Origin: Streptomyces hoynatensis
Lineage (GTDB): Bacteria; Actinomycetota; Actinomycetes; Streptomycetales; Streptomycetaceae
NCBI RefSeq assembly: GCF_003626535.1
Contig: NZ_RBAL01000013.1
Location: 1 to 64,000 of the forward strand
Direction: 5' to 3'
DNA length: 64,000 bases
Positions 34,137-42,520 of the stretch are shown here, one piece after another (position 1 is the stretch's first letter; the number at the start of each line of letters is the position of its first letter). Under the pieces are notes generated by a model that made no database searches, was not told where the DNA came from, and worked only from the letters and a program-made list of their open reading frames with translations. A program made the position numbers and the translations under genes.

Positions 34137-34594
34137 ACCGGCCCCGGCCCCGGCCGACCGCAGACCGGCCCCGGCCCGGCTCCGCCGCGAGGGCGCGTTG
34201 CGGGCGCGGGGGCTCGTTGCGGGCGCCCAGGCGCGAGGGCGGCGCGTCGCCCAGGCGCCTTACGGGCCTGGGCGCGCCTTGCGGGCGCCTTGCGGGTGCC
34301 TCGCGCCGCCACGGGAGTTGCGGCACGCGGGCGCGTTGCGGGTGCGTTGCGGCACGAGAGGGGCGCCTCGACGCACCGGGCGACGCGCCTTGTTTGCCGC
34401 GAGCGGTCAGTGGGGACACATCCTCGTTACCACACTTGGGACCTCGCGTTCCGCCGGTGCCGACCTACCCCCACCCCCTCCCGCCCGCCCGCGCGCGGCG
34501 AGGGCCCGCGCGCCGGCGGGCGACGCATCGCCTGACGCATCCGCCGACCACCGCCCCCGGTGCCGTTCGGCCCGGGGCCGACTCAGGAGGCCAC
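34137..34594. other. gene-free gap with degenerate short repeats, upstream of the lysozyme gene
   Basis: Between about 34195 and 34350 there are many variants of GTTGCGGGCGC and CCTTGCGGGCGC in both orientations, without a strict period. No reading frame has normal codon use. The lysozyme ribosome-binding site AGGAGG is at the right end (34584-34590). I found no clear promoter. Confidence 0.45.
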
Positions 34595-35614
34595 GTGATC
34601 AAGGGGATCGACGTCTCCGACCACCAGGGCTCGGCCTACTCGACCGACGGCCTGGACTTCGTGTTCGTCAAGGCCACCGAGGGCAGAAGCTGGATCAACC
34701 CGAAGCAGCACGACCAGGCCGCGCACGGCCGGAAGGCGGGCCTGGTGGTGGGCTGGTACCACTTCCTGTGGCCCGGCAACATCGCCGCCCAGGCCCGGTA
34801 CTTCGTCGACAAGTGCGGCAGCGTGGAGGGCGACCCGCTGTTCGTGGACTGGGAGACCACCGGCAGCGGCACCCGCGCCTCCTGCGCCGAGAAGGACCAG
34901 TTCATCCGCGAGGTCAGAAAGCTCCGCCCGGGACACCGGGTCGGCCTGTACTGCAACCGGGACTTCTGGCTGAACCGCGACACCACCTCGTTCGCCGGGG
35001 ACGCCCTGTGGATCGCGGACTACAACGGCCGCCCGGGACATCCCGGCATCGAGGCCACATGGCTGTTCCACCAGTACACCAGCTCCCCCCTGGACACGAA
35101 CGTCGGTGCCTTCGCCGACCGCGCCGCGCTGCGCCGCTGGGCCGGGGACCCCCACTCGGAGACGGAGGATGCCATGCCCGAGCGCTCGCTCTACTCGACG
35201 ACCGAAGGACACACCCAGACCGCCCGGCCGGGCACGTGGCTCACGCTCACGTTCGACCGGATCTACCAGGACGGCGACTGGCACACGAAGAAGGCGGAAC
35301 AGACCGTCCTGAACGGCCCCGCCTCCTACGTCGGCGGCTTCGCGATCCGCGCCCGCGGCCTCGCGGCCGGCCAGGAGATCCAGCTCAGGCTCGGCCACAA
35401 CTACCGGGACTCCTCCGGCTGGCACGAGGGAGCCCGCATGCCGATCGCCTCCCCGGTGCACGACGCCGGCGACGGCCACTTCACCTACACCTGGCAGGCC
35501 CACGTCGGCGGCAGCCACGACGACCGCGTCGTCTGCCAGGTCCTCGTCCCCGGCGGCGACGACCCGGCGGTCATCGAGTGGGCCCGCGCCGAACTCCTCT
35601 ACTGGAAGGGCTGA
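34595..35614 (+). CDS. GH25-family lysozyme (N-acetylmuramidase)
   Basis: The first 190 residues are a GH25 domain: GIDVSDHQG at the N-terminus, FVFVKATEG, the WYHFLWPG strand, and PLFVDWETT, which carries the catalytic Asp/Glu pair. GH25 enzymes cut the muramic acid-glucosamine bond of peptidoglycan. The C-terminal 130 residues (from about MPERSLYSTTEGHTQ) are a beta-rich domain of unknown role, perhaps wall or carbohydrate binding. The GTG at 34595 follows an AGGAGG Shine-Dalgarno. No signal peptide is visible, which is odd for a muramidase; either it leaves by another route or it works on lysis. Confidence 0.92.
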   Translation: MIKGIDVSDHQGSAYSTDGLDFVFVKATEGRSWINPKQHDQAAHGRKAGLVVGWYHFLWPGNIAAQARYFVDKCGSVEGDPLFVDWETTGSGTRASCAEKDQFIREVRKLRPGHRVGLYCNRDFWLNRDTTSFAGDALWIADYNGRPGHPGIEATWLFHQYTSSPLDTNVGAFADRAALRRWAGDPHSETEDAMPERSLYSTTEGHTQTARPGTWLTLTFDRIYQDGDWHTKKAEQTVLNGPASYVGGFAIRARGLAAGQEIQLRLGHNYRDSSGWHEGARMPIASPVHDAGDGHFTYTWQAHVGGSHDDRVVCQVLVPGGDDPAVIEWARAELLYWKG

Positions 35615-35742
35615 TCAGGGTCCAGGAGGCCCACCCGGTGGGAACGCCCACCCGGCCGCGGGCGCGGCCCCGGCTCCGGCCGCCCGGCCGCAGCCGGCCG
35701 CCCCGTCCGCGCCGGGGCGGCGGCCGGGGGCCCCGGTGTGCC

Positions 35743-36114
35743 TCAGCGCCCTGCCGCGGCGGGAGCCAGTGCCCGGGTGGAGGCGTCGAGGATGTCGCCC
35801 AGGGCGGTGCGGGCGCGGGTCAGGTCGGCGATGCGGGAGTCCATGTCGGCCAGCTGGCTTCTGAGGTGGTCGAGGACGCAGGCCTGGAGCGCGGTGCCGT
35901 CCCCGGAGAAGCAGGGCATGAGTTCGCGAATGATCCTGGTGGGGAGCCCGGCGGCGAGCAGGGTCCGGATGCGGGCGACGGCGGCGGGGGCCTCGGGGCC
36001 GTAGTGGCGGTGGCCCCCCTCGCTGCGGCGGGAGGCGAGCAGCCCCTGGGCCTCGTAGTAGCGCAGCAGGCGCACGCCCACCCCGGTCTCGTGAGCGAGC
36101 TCCCCGATCTTCAT
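35743..36114 (-). CDS. MerR-family transcriptional regulator
   Basis: This 123-residue protein has the canonical MerR start: MKIGELAHETGVGVRLLRYYEAQGLL, here cited as its winged-helix core VGVRLLRYYEAQGLL, then RHYGPEAPAAVARIRTLLAAG. The C-terminal coiled coil (LRSQLADMDSRIADLTRAR) mediates dimerisation. It has no Cys cluster, so metal sensing is unlikely. It is divergent from the ABM monooxygenase gene with a 63-bp gap and probably controls it. Confidence 0.93.
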   Translation of the reverse strand: MKIGELAHETGVGVRLLRYYEAQGLLASRRSEGGHRHYGPEAPAAVARIRTLLAAGLPTRIIRELMPCFSGDGTALQACVLDHLRSQLADMDSRIADLTRARTALGDILDASTRALAPAAAGR

Positions 36115-36139
36115 GTGACCCACCTCACGGGAAACGACC

Positions 36140-36168
36140 TTGAACCTGACATGGATTGCACATTTTAC
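36140..36168 (+). promoter_or_regulatory. predicted promoter between MerR regulator and monooxygenase
   Basis: TTGAAC (36140-36145) and TTTTAC (36163-36168) are 17 bases apart; the monooxygenase ATG lies at 36178. A transcript starting near 36175 would be almost leaderless, which is common in Streptomyces. MerR proteins usually act on such divergent spacers. The -10 match is weak. Confidence 0.4.
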
Positions 36169-36177
36169 CGTGGGCGC

Positions 36178-36507
36178 ATGACCACGACATCGCAGGCCCA
36201 AACGCCCGTTTCGCTCTACGGATTCCTCACGCCCAGGCCCGGGCACGCCGCCGCCCTGAGGAAGCTCCTGCTGGACCTCGTCGAACCGTCCAGGGGACAC
36301 GAGGGCAGCCTTCAGTACCACCTCCACGAGGAGGAGGACGGCCGGTTCTTCCTCTACGAGGTCTGGCGGTCGCAGGAGGACCTCGACCGGCACCAGGCGA
36401 CCCCGACGCTGCGCGCCTTCCTGGCCGAGCTGCCCGAGCACCTCGACGGCCAGGTCGAGGCCCACTCCGGCACGATGAGAAGCCCCTACCCGGCCCCCGT
36501 GGCCTGA
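36178..36507 (+). CDS. ABM-domain monooxygenase (putative quinol monooxygenase)
   Basis: The 109-residue protein is one ABM domain: PVSLYGFLTPRPGHAAALRK, the GSLQYHLHEEEDG centre, FFLYEVWRSQEDLDRH and LRAFLAELPEHL. These cofactor-free enzymes oxidise quinol-like aromatics and often defend against redox-active compounds. Its divergent MerR neighbour is the likely regulator. A strong factor-independent terminator follows 40 bases after the stop. Confidence 0.9.
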   Translation: MTTTSQAQTPVSLYGFLTPRPGHAAALRKLLLDLVEPSRGHEGSLQYHLHEEEDGRFFLYEVWRSQEDLDRHQATPTLRAFLAELPEHLDGQVEAHSGTMRSPYPAPVA

Positions 36508-36546
36508 CCACGCCCCTGCCGCGGGCCGCGAGCCGAAACGAGCGAG

Positions 36547-36581
36547 GCCCCAGCTCAACGGGCGCTTGAGCTGGGGCTTTT
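36547..36581 (+). terminator. factor-independent terminator
   Basis: A 12-bp perfect stem (GCCCCAGCTCAA at 36547-36558 and TTGAGCTGGGGC at 36566-36577) with a seven-base loop is followed by TTTT. It ends the monooxygenase transcript. On the other strand the same hairpin follows the tRNA-Lys gene and may also end that transcript. Confidence 0.85.
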
Positions 36582-36584
36582 CCG

Positions 36585-36657
36585 TAGGCCGTGTGGGACT
36601 CGAACCCACAACCAATGGATTAAAAGTCCACTGCTCTGCCAATTGAGCTAACGGCCC
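36585..36657 (-). tRNA. tRNA-Lys (anticodon TTT)
   Basis: The minus strand folds into a full cloverleaf of 73 bases. The acceptor stem is GGGCCGT with ACGGCCT, the anticodon loop reads CTTTTAA, and the T arm contains GTTCGAGTC. The CCA end is not encoded. It lies between the terminator and the helicase gene. Confidence 0.97.
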
Positions 36658-36732
36658 GCAAGAGCAGCATAGCCCGGGGGCTCGCCCCGGCCCCGGTGGC
36701 ACCGGGTGGTGCCGGGGGCCGGGGCGGTCGGC

Positions 36733-38637
36733 TCAGCTGCCGCGCTTCCAGCGCGGTTTGTCGCCACGCCGGTCGTACGCGGAGGGCCGGTCGTCGCGGT
36801 AGCCGCCCCTGCGGTCCTCGCGGCGGTCGTCCCTGCGGTAGTCGTCCCGCCGGTGGTCGTCGCGCCGGTGGTCGTCCCTGCGGAATCCGCCGCGGTCGCC
36901 CTCGCGGCGCTCGCCCTCGCGACGGCCGTACGGACGCCGGTCCTCACGGAACCCGCCGCCCCTGCGGTCCTCACGCCGGTCGTCCCTGCGGTAGTCGTCC
37001 CGCCGGTGGTCGTCCCTGCGGTAACCCCCGCGGTCGCCCTCGCGGCGCTCGCCCTCGCGACGGCCGTACGGACGCCGGTCCTCACGGAACCCGCCGCCCC
37101 TGCGGTCGTCACGCCGGTCCTCGCGCTCGTGCCGCGCCGCCTCGGCGCGGGCCGCCTTCTCGGCGCGCCGCGCCTCGCGGATCGCCTCGCGCTCGGCCTC
37201 CCGCTCCGCCTCCTCGACGGCGGCGGTGCGGGCCTCGGTCGCCGCGGCGATGGCCTCGGCCGGGTCGTCGCCGCGTTCCCTGGCCGCCCTGGCGACCAGC
37301 CGCTCGGCCTCCTCGCGCAGCTCCGTGGCGCGGGCGCGGGCCCGTTCCAGCTCCCTGGCGAGCCTGGCGGCCTCCAGTTCCGCGTGCTGGACGGCGCCCA
37401 TCGCCGCCTCGGCCTGCACCTCGGTCAGCGAGCGCGCGCCGATGATCCGCGCCACCTCCTCGTCGAAGAGGTCGCCGCGGCCGATGATGTGCCGCGCGGC
37501 GTCCACGCCCGCGTCCTCCATCAGCCGGAAGATCGTGCGCCGCTGGTGCGGCAGGGCGAGGGAGACGACGGTGCCGGAACGCCCGGCGCGGGCGGTGCGG
37601 CCGGAACGGTGCAGGTAGTCCTTGTGGTCGGCGGCCGGGTCGACGTTCAGCACCAGGTCGATGCCGTCCACGTGGATGCCGCGGGCCGCCACGTCGGTGG
37701 CGACCAGCACGCTGGCCCTGCCGTCCTTGAAGTCCGCCAGGGTGCGGGTCCTGGCGCCCTGGGTCATGCCGCCGTGCAGCGCGTCGGCCCGCACCCCGGC
37801 CTCGCGCAGCTGACCGGCGACCCGGTCGGCGCCGAGCTGGGTGCGGACGAAGACGATCGTGCGGCCCTCGCCGCCGGCGATGGCGGCGGTCAGCGGCGCC
37901 TTGTCCCGCGGCTTCACGATCAGCACGTGGTGGCTCATGGTGGTGACGGCGCCCTGGGCCGCGTCCACCTCGTGGCTGACCGGGTCCACCAGGTACCGCC
38001 GCACCAGGGTGTCGATCTCGTGTTCCAGGGTCGCGGAGAACAGCATGCGCTGGCCGCCCGGCGGCACCAGGTCGAGCAGCTCGGTGACCTCGGGCAGGAA
38101 GCCGAGGTCCGCCATCTGGTCGGCCTCGTCGAGGACGGCCACCTCGACGTCGTCCAGCGAGCAGGCGCCGCGGCCGATCACGTCGCGCAGGCGGCCCGGG
38201 GTGGCCACGAGGATGTCGACGCCGCGTTCGAGGGCGTAGATCTGGTTCGCCATCGAGGTGCCGCCGCAGACGACCTTCAGGCGCAGGCCCAGCACGTCGC
38301 CGTAGGGCTCCAGCGCGTCCGAGACCTGCATGGCCAGCTCGCGGGTGGGGGTCAGGATGACGGCGCGCGGGCGCTTGGCGGCGGTGCGGCCCCCGGCCAG
38401 CCTGGCCAGCAGCGGCAGCCCGAAGCTGAGCGTCTTGCCGGAGCCGGTACGGCCGCGGCCGAGGATGTCACGCCCGGCGAGCGCGTCGGGGATGGTGGCG
38501 GCCTGGATCGGGAACGGGGTGGTCACGCCGTTCTCCGCGAGCTTGCGCACGATGTCCTGCGGCAGGCCCAGATCGGCGAACGTGGTGGTCGGCTCGTCCT
38601 CCAGCGGGAGCAGAGCCTCTGGCGTGGTGACGGACAT
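36733..38637 (-). CDS. DEAD-box ATP-dependent RNA helicase with repeated basic tail
   Basis: All helicase motifs are present: the Q motif (GVTTPFPIQAATIP), motif I (GRGRTGSGKT), Ia (PTRELAMQV), motif II DEAD, SAT in LFSATL, and the C-terminal motifs (ATDVAARGIHV and HRSGRTARAG). It resembles RhlE-type helicases that unwind structured RNA in ribosome assembly and cold adaptation. The last 200 residues are Arg/Asp/Gly-rich, with two near-identical copies of a block of about 46-51 residues. Such tails bind RNA. A leader of nearly 200 bases (38638-38834), less GC-rich than average, precedes the ATG at 38637, as is common for cold-responsive helicase mRNAs. Codon use is normal. Confidence 0.95.
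   Translation of the reverse strand: MSVTTPEALLPLEDEPTTTFADLGLPQDIVRKLAENGVTTPFPIQAATIPDALAGRDILGRGRTGSGKTLSFGLPLLARLAGGRTAAKRPRAVILTPTRELAMQVSDALEPYGDVLGLRLKVVCGGTSMANQIYALERGVDILVATPGRLRDVIGRGACSLDDVEVAVLDEADQMADLGFLPEVTELLDLVPPGGQRMLFSATLEHEIDTLVRRYLVDPVSHEVDAAQGAVTTMSHHVLIVKPRDKAPLTAAIAGGEGRTIVFVRTQLGADRVAGQLREAGVRADALHGGMTQGARTRTLADFKDGRASVLVATDVAARGIHVDGIDLVLNVDPAADHKDYLHRSGRTARAGRSGTVVSLALPHQRRTIFRLMEDAGVDAARHIIGRGDLFDEEVARIIGARSLTEVQAEAAMGAVQHAELEAARLARELERARARATELREEAERLVARAARERGDDPAEAIAAATEARTAAVEEAEREAEREAIREARRAEKAARAEAARHEREDRRDDRRGGGFREDRRPYGRREGERREGDRGGYRRDDHRRDDYRRDDRREDRRGGGFREDRRPYGRREGERREGDRGGFRRDDHRRDDHRRDDYRRDDRREDRRGGYRDDRPSAYDRRGDKPRWKRGS
36892..37107. repeat. internal tandem duplication in the helicase tail
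   Basis: A block beginning GCGGTCGCCCTCGCGGCGCT at 36892 recurs at 37030, a period of 138 bases (46 codons), and matches to about 37107. Short HRRDD-type repeats between the copies differ by 15 bases. It encodes the Arg/Asp/Gly-rich RNA-binding tail and is prone to length change. Confidence 0.8.
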
Positions 38638-38834
38638 GCGAAACGAGAACCTTCCGGAGTCGTGGGGTCGGCACGCGCCTTGTGCTCCGTAGGTGCTTCA
38701 GACCGCCTGGATGCGGTCAGCCACGGCTGAGTGAGGAACGCGCCACACGGCGCGCTGCATCGGGGCGCCGGGCAAGTGGGATCAAACGATCTACAAGCAT
38801 ACGCAGGGTGCGACCCGCCGCGCAAACGGCCCTC

Positions 38835-39479
38835 CTACCCGGATGCCCCGGGCCCGGGCGCCGGGCTGCCCGAGGGCTCCGGGGCCGGGGCGGAGGGCTC
38901 CGCAGGCGCGGGGCCGGCGCCCCCGCCTTCCCCGGGTCCCGGGCCGGGCTCCTGGCTTGGGGCGGTTCCCGGGTCCCGGTCCGGGTCCGGGGCCGTGGGC
39001 GCGGGCTCGGGCCCGGGTCGCGGCTCCGGTTCCGGCGGCTCCGCCCTGCCGGGCCGGCCGCTCCGCCCGGTGGGGAGCGCGCCGCGCGCGGAGGGGACGG
39101 ACGGCGGGCTTGGCTCGGGGCCGGCGGCCGGGGAGGGCGAGCGGCGCGCGCGGTCGTCCCGCGCGCCGTGCGGGGCGCGCGAGGGCCCGGCCCCGGCGGC
39201 CCGCGCGCCCGCGGACCCGTCCCCGGCCAGCGGCGCCCGCGCGCGGCCCTCGCCGTCCTGGGCGCGGTGGCTGCCCGCCGGGGGCCGGCCGGCCGGCGCG
39301 CGGTCCGGCTCTGCGGTCACGCACCCGGCGAGCAGGACCGCGGCCAGCGCGCCGAGCAGCGCCCCACGGGCCGCACGGGCGCCCCCACGGACCGCACGGG
39401 CGATCGCCCGGGCCGCACGGGCGACCGCCCGGGGCCCGGGGAAGGGGAAACGGGAGACGAGTACGGGACGACGGCGCAC
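38835..39479 (-). CDS. Pro/Ala-rich lipoprotein of unknown function
   Basis: The GTG at 39479 has GGAGGT eight bases upstream. The N-terminus is basic, then hydrophobic, and ends in a lipobox (LLGALAAVLLAGC), so it should be a membrane-anchored lipoprotein. The remaining 150 residues are low-complexity, rich in Pro, Ala, Glu and Gly, with no domain I recognise. It may be a wall-spanning stalk or a non-conserved filler. The open frame upstream of 39479 is not coding-like. It lies between the helicase leader and the zincin gene, all on the minus strand. Confidence 0.6.
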   Translation of the reverse strand: MRRRPVLVSRFPFPGPRAVARAARAIARAVRGGARAARGALLGALAAVLLAGCVTAEPDRAPAGRPPAGSHRAQDGEGRARAPLAGDGSAGARAAGAGPSRAPHGARDDRARRSPSPAAGPEPSPPSVPSARGALPTGRSGRPGRAEPPEPEPRPGPEPAPTAPDPDRDPGTAPSQEPGPGPGEGGGAGPAPAEPSAPAPEPSGSPAPGPGASG

Positions 39480-39713
39480 GGCGCAGCACCTCCGAGCCGG
39501 CCACGACGGAAACTTCCGCGTGCACAACTCCCCCGGCCGAGTCGAGGACACGGCGTCACCGGGGCCGGACGCCCCACGGCCCACCCCGCCGCCGCACCGC
39601 CATGCCCTCGCACCGCCCCGCCGCCGCGCCGCCCCACGGTCGCACCGCCGCGCTGCCGCGCCGGCCAGGCGGAGCACCGGCCGGGCGGGGACGCCGGCCA
39701 GGCGGGGGCGCGG

Positions 39714-40076
39714 TCAGCCGTAGCCGAGGTCGTGCAGGCGGGCGTCGTCGATGCCGAAGTGGTGGGCGATCTCGTGCACGACCGTGATCTCCACCTCCTC
39801 GACGACCATCTCCCGGTCGCCGCCCTCGCGCGCGCACATGCGCAGCGTGGGGCCCATGAAGACGAGAATGCGGTCGGGCAGGGCACCGGCGTACCACTCG
39901 CCGCGTTCGGTCAGCGGTATCCCCTCGTAGAGGCCGAGCAGTTCGGGGTCCTCGGCGGGCGGCTCGTCCTCCACGAACACGGCGACGTTGTCCATCAGCC
40001 GCGTCAACTCGGGCGGGACCCGGTCGAGCGCCTCGCTCACCAGGCCCTCGAACTCCTCGCGCGTCATCTGCAACAC
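39714..40076 (-). CDS. small zincin-like metallopeptidase family protein
   Basis: The 120-residue product ends with a zinc-binding motif HEIAHHFGIDD, the HExxHxxGxxD signature of minimal metzincin-like proteins (DUF1025/MinE-like zincins in actinobacteria). The earlier sequence (REEFEGLVSEALDRVPPEL and LLGLYEGIPLTERGEWYAG) is also typical of this family. The biological substrate is unknown. The GTG at 40076 has GGCGGAG nine bases upstream; ATG 40067 is an alternative. Confidence 0.9.
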   Translation of the reverse strand: MLQMTREEFEGLVSEALDRVPPELTRLMDNVAVFVEDEPPAEDPELLGLYEGIPLTERGEWYAGALPDRILVFMGPTLRMCAREGGDREMVVEEVEITVVHEIAHHFGIDDARLHDLGYG

Positions 40077-40172
40077 GCTGCCATTCTCCGCCGGAAACCG
40101 TTTTGCCGATCCGCCGCCGCATCGCCTATGCTGCGGACGTCCCCGGGGCACCACTGGTGCCAGGAGCCATCG

Positions 40173-40245
40173 GCCCCCGTCGTCTAGTGGCCCAGGACGC
40201 CGCCCTTTCAAGGCGGTAGCGCGGGTTCGAATCCCGTCGGGGGTA
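40173..40245 (+). tRNA. tRNA-Glu (anticodon TTC)
   Basis: A 73-base cloverleaf with acceptor stem GCCCCCG/CGGGGGT, anticodon loop CTTTCAA, and T arm GTTCGAATC. CCA is not encoded. It marks the left boundary of the polysaccharide-use genes. I found no second copy of its 3' end in the window, so use as an integration site is not shown. Confidence 0.97.
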
Positions 40246-40256
40246 CCCAGTACGAG

Positions 40257-40275
40257 GGAACGCTCGTCGCGTTCC
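40257..40275 (+). terminator. hairpin after tRNA-Glu
   Basis: GGAACGC (40257-40263) and GCGTTCC (40269-40275) form a seven-bp stem with a five-base loop twelve bases after the tRNA. It probably ends the tRNA transcript. There is no T-tract. Confidence 0.55.
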
Positions 40276-40469
40276 TGACGGGAATCTGCCGTCCGCTCCT
40301 CGATGAGAACGCGGGATCCGCTACCTTCCGTCCGCGCCGGTCGGCGGCTCTGGATGTTCCCATGTTGCGGGTCCCCCGCCGGGGGCGCTCCACGTGAGTG
40401 CCGCATCGCCCCGCGACCGGCGTGGACGCTGGTGCGGGGCGTTCGTGTGCGGGCGGCCGGGCGCGGGCC

Positions 40470-41438
40470 TCAGCCCTTGATGGCGCCGGTCAGCATGCCC
40501 TTGGCGAAGTGCCGCTGCATGAAGGGGAACACCAGCAGGATGGGGATGAGGGTCAGGACCACCAGCGCCATCTGCAGGGAGAGCGGGGCGATCTGGACCG
40601 CGCCGGTGCCGAAGCCGGAGTTGGCCTGGCCGGGAACCGTGGCCCCGAGGTTGACGTACTGGTATAGAACGTATTGCAGCGGCCACTTCTCGCTCTCGGT
40701 CGGCAGGTAGAGCAGCACGCTGAAGAAGGTGTTCCAGTAGCCGACCGCGTAGAAGAGCGTGATGACGGCGAGCACGGCGCGGGAGGTGGGCAGCACGATG
40801 GACCCCAGGATGTGCCACTCGCCGGCGCCGTCGATGCGGGCGGCGTCGATGAGGTCAGCGGCCGTGCCGGAGAAGAAGGCCCGCAGGACGATGATGTTGA
40901 AGACGTTCACCGCCGTCGGGAGGATCAGCGACCAGTACTGTCCGTAGCCGCCCAGTTCGTTGACCACCAGGAAGGTGGGGATCAGGCCGCCGTTGACGAA
41001 CATGGTGACGACGAGGATCAGCAGCAGGAAGCGGTGGCCCAGCGAGCGTGAGCGGGACAGCCCGTAGGCGCACAGCACGGAGACGATCATCGACAGGGCG
41101 GTGCCGACGACGGTGATGCCGAGGGTCACGAACAGGGAGCGGCGTATCGGCCCGCCGGAGAGCATCGTCTCGTAGGCGTCGAAGGTGAGGCCGTCGGGCA
41201 CCAGGACCAGGCCGCCGGCCCGGTTGATCGCACCGGGCGTGGAGAGGCTGGTCAGCACCACGCAGTACAGGGGGACCAGAATGATCAGCACCACGGCGGT
41301 CAGCGACAGGCCCTTGACGGCCTGGCCGGGCGCGGTGGGCGGCTCCTCCCACACCGGGCGCCGGGGGTGGCGGCGCCGCCCGGGCGCCTGCCGGGGGACG
41401 CGCGGGGCGGGGGTGCCGGAACGGGTCATCGTGGTCAT
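40470..41438 (-). CDS. carbohydrate ABC transporter permease (LplC/YtcP-like)
   Basis: This 322-residue protein has about six membrane helices, starting with LTAVVLIILVPLYCVVLTSL. The EAA loop reads DLIDAARIDGAGEWHILGSIVLP, here abbreviated to AARIDGAGEWHILGSIVLP, which contacts the shared ATPase. It is the second permease of a CUT1-type importer. No ATPase gene is present in the operon, which is usual in Streptomyces, where the ATPase MsiK serves many sugar importers. The start overlaps the previous stop by four bases. It is the last gene of the operon. Confidence 0.92.
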   Translation of the reverse strand: MTTMTRSGTPAPRVPRQAPGRRRHPRRPVWEEPPTAPGQAVKGLSLTAVVLIILVPLYCVVLTSLSTPGAINRAGGLVLVPDGLTFDAYETMLSGGPIRRSLFVTLGITVVGTALSMIVSVLCAYGLSRSRSLGHRFLLLILVVTMFVNGGLIPTFLVVNELGGYGQYWSLILPTAVNVFNIIVLRAFFSGTAADLIDAARIDGAGEWHILGSIVLPTSRAVLAVITLFYAVGYWNTFFSVLLYLPTESEKWPLQYVLYQYVNLGATVPGQANSGFGTGAVQIAPLSLQMALVVLTLIPILLVFPFMQRHFAKGMLTGAIKG

Positions 41439-42436
41439 GAGCGGTACAGTCCGTCCTCGCCGAAGCGGTGGGCCAGCGCGTTGGCGCCCCAGAGGAGGAG
41501 CAGCGAGATGACGCTCTTGAAGATGCCGGCTGCCGCGCCGTAGCCGTAGTCCTGGGTGCCGATGCCGTAGTAGTAGGCGAAGGTGTCCAGTACGTCCGCG
41601 GCGTCGTGGCCGACACCGGCGCGCTGGATGAGGAGTTGTTCGAAGCCGACGCTGAGCGCGTTGCCCAGGCGCAGGACGAGCATCAGGACGATGATGCCGC
41701 GCATGCCGGGGAGGGTGACGTGCCACATGCGCCGCCAGCGGCCCGCGCCGTCCACGGCCGCGGCCTCGTACAGGTTCTGGTTGATCGCGGTGAGCGCGGC
41801 GAGGAAGACGATGATGCCCCAGCCCGCGTCCTTCCACACCACCTGGGAGGTGACCAGGAGGGCGAAGGTGTCGGGGTCGGTCATGAGGTCCCAGGTGCCC
41901 ATGCCGTGATCGCGCAGGAACTGGTTCAGCAGCCCGGCGCCGCCGAACATCTGCTGGAAGATGGTGACGACCAGGACCCAGGAGAAGAAGTGGGGCAGGA
42001 AGGTGACCGCCTGGATCACCGCGCGGACCCGCTCGTTGAGCACCGAGTTGAGCAGCAGGGCCAGCATGATCGGGATCGGGAAGTACAGGACGAGTTGCAC
42101 CGCGCTGAGGTAGAGGGTGTTCTCCAGCGCGCCCCAGAACAGCGGGTCGCCGAAGAGGCGCTCGAAGTTCTCCAGCCCGATCCACTCGCTGTCGGCGATG
42201 CCCACCAGCGGGTCGTAGAACTGGAATGCGGTGACGATGCCCAGCATCGGCAGGTAGGTGAAGACCACGAGCAGGCCGATCGCCGGGAGCGTCATCAGGA
42301 TCAGCGTCCGGTCGCGGCGCAGCCTGATCCGCCAGGTCAACCGGTTCTCCGGGGGCACCGGCCGCCGCCGGTGCCCGCGCCGGCGCGCCGGGGAGGTGAC
42401 ACCCGGCTCGTCGCCGGGCGCGAGGGTTGAGGCCAT
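41435..42436 (-). CDS. carbohydrate ABC transporter permease (LplB-like)
   Basis: A CUT1 permease of 333 residues with a basic, Pro-rich N-terminus and six membrane helices (LMTLPAIGLLVVFTYLPMLG is the first). The EAA loop is LYEAAAVDGAGRWRRMWHVT. It pairs with the downstream permease (ATGA overlap) and takes substrate from the upstream lipoprotein. The family is most often linked to complex polysaccharide fragments; the mannanase gene upstream points to mannan oligosaccharides. Confidence 0.92.
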   Translation of the reverse strand: MASTLAPGDEPGVTSPARRRGHRRRPVPPENRLTWRIRLRRDRTLILMTLPAIGLLVVFTYLPMLGIVTAFQFYDPLVGIADSEWIGLENFERLFGDPLFWGALENTLYLSAVQLVLYFPIPIMLALLLNSVLNERVRAVIQAVTFLPHFFSWVLVVTIFQQMFGGAGLLNQFLRDHGMGTWDLMTDPDTFALLVTSQVVWKDAGWGIIVFLAALTAINQNLYEAAAVDGAGRWRRMWHVTLPGMRGIIVLMLVLRLGNALSVGFEQLLIQRAGVGHDAADVLDTFAYYYGIGTQDYGYGAAAGIFKSVISLLLLWGANALAHRFGEDGLYRS

Positions 42437-42465
42437 GAGGTAACTCCGTGAAGGGGAAGACCCGG

Positions 42466-42490
42466 ACGCCGGCCGTGGGCCGGCCGGCGT
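42466..42490 (-). other. intercistronic hairpin between binding protein and permeases
   Basis: A nine-bp stem (ACGCCGGCC at 42466-42474 and GGCCGGCGT at 42482-42490) with a seven-base loop lies in the 84-bp gap. Similar hairpins in sugar operons protect the binding-protein mRNA and reduce permease expression. That role is inferred. Confidence 0.5.
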
Positions 42491-42520
42491 TGCCGTCCGG
42501 CGCCGGTGGCGGCTGGGGGG

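Noticed and set aside
36780..37110. Apparent CRISPR-like array
   Set aside because: The repeats are in frame and encode the Arg/Asp/Gly tail of the helicase; there are no unique spacers.
40173..40245. tRNA-Glu as an attachment site of an integrative element
   Set aside because: I saw no integrase gene and no second copy of the tRNA 3' end in the window.
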